NCBI GenBank assembly: GCA_008711295.1 | Contig: VUYV01000119.1 | Span: 2,510,919-2,574,918 of the forward strand | Origin: Anarhynchus alexandrinus | Lineage: Eukaryota; Chordata; Aves; Charadriiformes; Charadriidae | Reading direction: 5' to 3' | Length of the DNA: 64,000 bases | Position numbers and translations under genes: made by a program | In this document: positions 59,101 through 64,000 of the stretch, piece after piece | Layout: every line of letters begins with the position of its first letter | Numbering within the stretch: position 1 is the first letter of the stretch | Notes under the pieces: model-generated | Database searches by the model: none | What the model was told of the DNA's origin: nothing | The model's input: the letters and a program-made list of their open reading frames with translations, nothing else

Positions 59101-60769
59101 TGTTCTATTAACTCTTATTTTCAGATGCATCTACTATTTTAAAAGTGAGTAATGGAAAAAAACATTCTTTTTGCCTTGGCTTTATTTCTTATGCAAAGAA
59201 ATGTCCTTTAAGAGTTTACGGTAGAAGTACATGTTTTAGCATAGGCAGCCTTCTGAATCACTGCAGTCTCTCCTGTGCCACGTCAGGTTGATCTGTTCCC
59301 ATCAAAGAGAGTTTAACTGACATCTCAGCCTTTAGACTGTATCATTAAAGATCTTCTGGGATTTAGCTTGTCCTTCCTTGAGTGCACCATGTGTGCATGG
59401 TTGCTCGGAGGCAGAGTAAGAGGTTTTGATCTGCACTGTCTCTATTTATGATTGACTAGCAGAGATTGCATGGCCTCCGCAGGCAATCTCCTTTGTTGGA
59501 TTAGACAAATAGGTATTTGGTCTAGGTTGAGTTAATCCCACCCTGGGGGAAGAAGGTGGACTACTTGACCACCTGACATAATTTCTAGTCCTATTTTTTC
59601 CTACAATTTTCTGATTCTTTCCTGATAAGTAGGCTGCTGGACTCTTCACAAGGGTAGACACTAGAAAAAGATGAGGACCAAAGGCTGAACCTGTAAATGT
59701 ACTTAGAAGCTTAAACTTAATTTATTTCTATGGAAGCTGAGATCCTAAATACTTCTGTGGACCACAGACCAAGCCCAAAACTCTCACCTTATCCCAGCTA
59801 AAATAGAAGAAACATAAAAAGACAAAGAATAACTTAATGTTAGGATCCCTTAACTCCCCAAAGACTTGTGCTTGAACCTTTTCCTAAAGGTGTCCATCCT
59901 TTGCCAATTTAATTTATTGCTTAATATCCTACCAGATCCATCAGTACATAGTCTCTATGTCATGATTGATTCACCTTTTATTGAAACAAAGATTTCAGTT
60001 ACTACTGAAGTATTAATGCTGCCCAAGTTACACAAACTAGCCGTTGGTGCCTACCTTAGCCATCACTACCATCTCTCCTCTCTGGGTGGCTCTGAACAGT
60101 GGGTAAACTAAGTGACATATTACTCCCTTAAGCTTAAGTATCATTAAAGCTTGCATTAATTATCTGTATCTTTTCTACTTACAGCTATTTAATGGTTTTT
60201 CCTTTCTGCAGGTTTAGAATCTAATCCTTTCAATAATCCTTTCAAACTACCTATTGGTAGATTATTTCACAGTAAATACATCATATTTCGGACCTTTTCT
60301 TCCACTATGTGTCTCCCAAAGAGATACATAATTTAGTCTTTTAGCACTTTCCTATAAATCATTTAACTTTTCCTATAACTCTACCTGTCACTATTAGAAT
60401 TCCCTTTATTTTGTCCTTGTCCTTTTGGTATAATGATGCCATAACTTGCAAAAGGGTGCAGAAACATCAATTATCTGAGGTAAGGCTGAACCACAAATTG
60501 TGCAGAGGTCGACAATCTTTCCTGAATAGTATTTTCAGGCTTCTCCCTCTGACTATTACAGCTGCAGCTTAAGGTGTACGTTATAATCTACGAAGGATAG
60601 CTATGTCCGGCAGCAAGCTACCTGAATGATCATATTTCTGCAGAATATTATTAAAGGAATTGCAACCCACTGGGTTTCCTTCGCTGTTGATTCAGAAATA
60701 GGGAAAGTTTCCTGAAGGGCTGATTTCAGACTGAGCACCATTATATCAATGAATTAGCATACCCTGGAC
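59101..60769. other. Unique sequence, no gene recognised
   Basis: Ordinary AT-rich sequence. No exon, RNA gene or repeat supported. Confidence 0.45.
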
Positions 60770-60919
60770 TGCTGCCAGCCCTTGGAAGTGGGCCCTCCCA
60801 AGGTCACTTCACATCCACAGTCACCTGGCACGGGAAGAGACCTACATCACAGGTTCCAAGCTTCAGGGCTCTGTAAATAAAGTCCTTACCAAAGAAGCTT
60901 TAATATAAAAAAAAAAAAA
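60770..60919 (+). pseudogene. Possible retrocopy 3' end, unidentified gene
   Basis: GTAAATAAAGTCC contains AATAAA (60876-60881), followed 25 bases later by a run of 13 A (60907-60919), the classic spacing of a polyadenylated transcript. The upstream 100 bp (CTGCCAGCCCTTGGAAGTGG, CACATCCACAGTCACCTGGC) is more GC-rich than its surroundings, as for exon-derived sequence. No parent gene is recognised and I see no clear target duplication. Confidence 0.3.
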
Positions 60920-62432
60920 GTGAAATGCTTTTAATATGAAGATCTGACCATTTAGAAGGATTCATGTAAATGTTCTACATACCATTGAAACTATTGAAAT
61001 TCACTAAGTCAAAAAATACATTTCAAGCACTCAGAAAAGTTATAGTGCAGTTTTACTGTATATTTACAAATAACTCTTAAATAATTTAGCAGTGTCCAGG
61101 GCTGTCTCATGCTGAGATCTCTTTCTGAGCATTTTCTCTCATTAAATATTCATGTCAAATATGCATATAACAAGGCTTCCACTTCTTTATTCACAGTATA
61201 TGCTTAGGGCTCAAATTCGATCTTATCTATAGAAGTACAAAGCAGACATTTTTCCAACACAGTAGTAGTATTGGAGGGAGTCTTAAAATATTTTAAAAAT
61301 AATTTTAAGTAAAATAAGAACTGAGTGCTTTGAGTGGACTTAAACACATTTGCCTTTAGGTATCTGCAGTGCAGGTACCTACATTCCAAAGTTCTCACTG
61401 TAATTAATGAAGAAAAGTGTGCATTTGAAATTCAAGGGTCATGTGACCTATTTTAGATTCAACTTCAGGGTTAAATTAAGTAAATTCTAGGAACATTTAT
61501 TGCATTGTCTCTAAAGAGAACCCAAAGCGACTCTCAAATGCAGACGCCTACATTCAGTTAGATGAGTTCTGTTTCTTAATTCACATTCTCAATTAAAGTA
61601 AATTATCAGGCCACCCAGACACAGAAAGATGAATAGTCTGAAAGAGCAGAAAAAGGGCACTCCTGAACTCAGTAACAGAGAGGTTACAGCACGCGCAGCA
61701 CGCTGGGATCTTACGGGTAACGAATATGTGTGTACGCAGCACAGCTCCTAAGCCTGGATTCAGGAACTGATTAACCAGGAAGGAAGAAGTTTGCTTTAGC
61801 ATGACATAACAAGTGTGGTATGTTATCGTATATCATGACATGTTATTCTGACTGTGTATCTCAGAGCCCTTCCCCTTTGTCTTGTGGGTTGGTGTAAACA
61901 GACTAAAATCATAAATTCTGGTTTGTTTTTTTTTTTAAGAAGAAGAAGACCTGGTTGAAAGTCTCCCAGAGTTGGAGAATGCTGACTTGACCAGATGAGA
62001 ATGTTACCTGCAGTGAATCACTGCCAGGAAATTTGCCTTTCAAAAACTGTCATCACATTTTGTTAGGCCAATGTCACTGATGAATCGAATTATTATAGTA
62101 GAGTGTAATTTCCAAATTCATTTTGCTTATATAATATTCTTATAGAACAGCACTCTTTCTACAGCACTCTGATACTAACAAACATATTTATTTCAAGTGG
62201 AAACCTCGAGATTTGGCTAGGTCTTTGGAAGGTGCTTCTTAAAACTCATCTGTTCACAAACCTATGGAGTTAGTTGGTCACGATCTAGCTCTACAACTTC
62301 ACAATTACTGAGCTATTTCATCTTCATTTTGACTACATTGCTGCTAGGATATTAAATGAAATTTAAGATGTTCCTTTCTGATCTAGCATCTTCACATATC
62401 CAGGCTCTTCCTCAGATTTGTCCAGTAACAGC
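60920..62432. other. AT-rich unique sequence, nothing recognised
   Basis: A small CpG-containing patch lies at about 61688-61740 (GCACGCGCAGCACGC). Nothing else can be supported. Confidence 0.45.
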
Positions 62433-62486
62433 AAAAATAAAAATAAAAATAAAAATAAAAATAAAAATAAAAATAAAAATAAAAAT
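62433..62486 (+). repeat. (AAAAAT)9 microsatellite
   Basis: Nine perfect AAAAAT units (54 bp). It creates lysine/asparagine and lysine/isoleucine alternating open frames that are not genes. Confidence 0.95.
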
Positions 62487-63684
62487 AGCTGGGTCATTTG
62501 TTTTATTGCATCTGCCCCTTCAGCAAGTGTTTGTAAGTTAGTCTACAATGTAGTACTTATAGCATTCACAGCAATTTTTGCTTATTTTATAATTCTATTG
62601 ACAAAACATACTAGAGTATGAAGAAAAAGGACACAGATTTCAATAGTAAACATAAAGATTGTACAACGCAGTTGTAATGTCCTTTCAGTACCATTCAGTT
62701 CTGGGGAAGAGGCCTCTGAGGGCTGAGGTGATGCTGGAGCAGGAATGCGGACAAAGCAGGGGCAGAAGACAGAAAGAATGCTAACCTGAAATCACACAAA
62801 CCCCGCTCACCGTGGGTGAAACACTAGCTCCCAAATGTCTTGGGAAGTGGTTCTTCTTGCCTCCATTTCACAGTGGTAGCATGAGGACAACTCCCTCTGA
62901 TGCTGCCTTTTCCTTCCTACCTTTCCCCTCCTGGGCCATTCGATTCTTGCTGCAGGGAATACACTCAGGCTACCAAGCCTCGGGGAGATGCTTTTTCTAC
63001 GGTTCCTGCTCCCTCTAACTGTGATGCTTAGTCTGTGCTTTTGTCTCTGTTACACATTACAGTCAATGAGATATCGCAGAGATTGCCAAACAGCCTATGG
63101 TTCCTGTAGCATTACAGCTGTAGCAGTAGGGAGAGATTATTGTCTCAATTACCCAAGAAGCAGGATAAATTATTTTCAGTTGAGATCCATATTTACATTA
63201 CATTTTCCAGTATAAAAGCTAGCTCCACAATGGTACAGTGCAGATTGAAATGGAGGAATACTCACAAGTATAAAGGAAACTCAAACTTCTAACAAGTGTC
63301 AGGATGCAATCTCGAAGTAATTTCACTAATAACGTAGACAAAGATTAACTGGGGCCATCGTATTTTTATGAAGGTCAAGCCAGCCTTTTTACATGTATCC
63401 TGGTTAAACTAGATAGACAGACGGGTTTCAGCTCCGGCCTTTCAGTCAGTGTAATATTTCTGTTTCTTAAGTCCATTTTTCACAGTTTGTTAGATTTCAT
63501 TTCAGTATGTTGTCGATCTAGCAGAGATACCTTTAATCCTAAAATACTTTCTGCTTCTTTCCTAACACTTCAGTAGATTTGTTAATCTAGATGGCTGTGT
63601 AATTACCAGAAATCAGGCAACACAATTAACCTGCCCTACTTCTCTACAGCTTCTTATTTTATTTGGATAAGCTCTAATAAAATT
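62487..63684. other. Unique sequence, no gene recognised
   Basis: Short open frames at 62812-63018 and 62988-63215 have no recognisable family. Confidence 0.45.
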
Positions 63685-63742
63685 GTATATGTCTGTGTGT
63701 ATACATATATTATGCATATTTGTATGTGTATATATATATATC
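63685..63742. repeat. TG/TA-rich low-complexity tract
   Basis: Alternating pyrimidine-purine sequence (TATATGTCTGTGTGTATACA through GTGTATATATATATATC). Confidence 0.75.
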
Positions 63743-64000
63743 AGAAAAGTATTTATGACAAGATAGGGTAGACTGTCCCATTCCATATTAAACACAGTTT
63801 ATCAGCAGTTTGTGTGCTTTTGTGGTGTGTAATGGGCAAAATTTCAGATGTGGTAGCACCTAATTACGAGTGCTGTAGAAAAACAAAATTAAGAACAACA
63901 ATATGAAATGCACTGTGTTTCGCTGTATTTCACCAGCTACCCTGCAACACCATTTTTACTTCTTGTAAGAAATATTTACTTTGATTACTATAATTTCAGG

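Noticed and set aside
62356..62621. Lys/Ile and Lys/Asn alternating open frames
   Set aside because: Products of the AAAAAT microsatellite.

Overview
The window looks like avian nuclear DNA, most likely from a neoavian bird. The evidence is several CR1 LINE fragments with the bird-type 3' end (a run of TTCTATGATTCT-like octamers and CR1 ORF2 reading frame), two copies of a roughly 1-kb TG...CA long terminal repeat of the kind common in neoavian genomes, and a class II (betaretrovirus-like) LTR with a tRNA-Lys-type primer binding site. The rest is AT-rich, CpG-poor sequence typical of a vertebrate intergenic region or a very large intron. Three single N bases show that it comes from a draft assembly.

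I find no convincing protein-coding exon, tRNA, rRNA or CRISPR array. The longest open frames lie antisense inside LTRs or CR1, or are what chance gives in 64 kb. The window therefore reads as a gene desert or intron with islands of transposable elements.

Layout: 1-2.7 kb is unique sequence opening with a perfect hairpin. 2.76-3.3 kb is an unidentified GC-rich block. 4.4-5.15 kb is a plus-strand CR1 with an 89-bp tail shared with a second locus. 6.86-6.99 kb is a CR1 3' stub. 8.81-9.88 kb and 26.65-27.65 kb are two solo LTRs of one family, both on the minus strand, each with near-perfect 5-bp target duplications. 10-26 kb and 28-41 kb are mostly unique, with hairpins, two CpG-rich patches (34.5-34.9 and 36.9-37.3 kb), a TCF/LEF-like motif cluster (37.94 kb) and remnants of old palindromic elements. 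41.45-41.70 kb is a 123-bp tandem duplication next to an ancient CR1 (41.8-42.2 kb). 51.7-54.35 kb is the densest mobile-element island: a CR1 with reverse-transcriptase sequence abuts or is nested in the leader of an endogenous retrovirus (LTR 52977-53690, primer binding site 52952-52969), followed by degenerate direct repeats. 58.1-61 kb holds a CR1 stub ending at an N, and two candidate retrocopy 3' ends. 62.4 and 63.7 kb carry microsatellites.

The observation most worth following up is the pair of CR1 copies (4.4 kb plus, 51.8 kb minus). They have different 5' truncations but share the same 89 bp immediately 3' of the CR1 tail. The 51.8-kb copy is also bracketed by an 11-bp direct repeat within retroviral leader sequence. 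This means either 3' transduction or extension of a CR1 lineage, or a CR1 carried inside a multiplied retroviral element.
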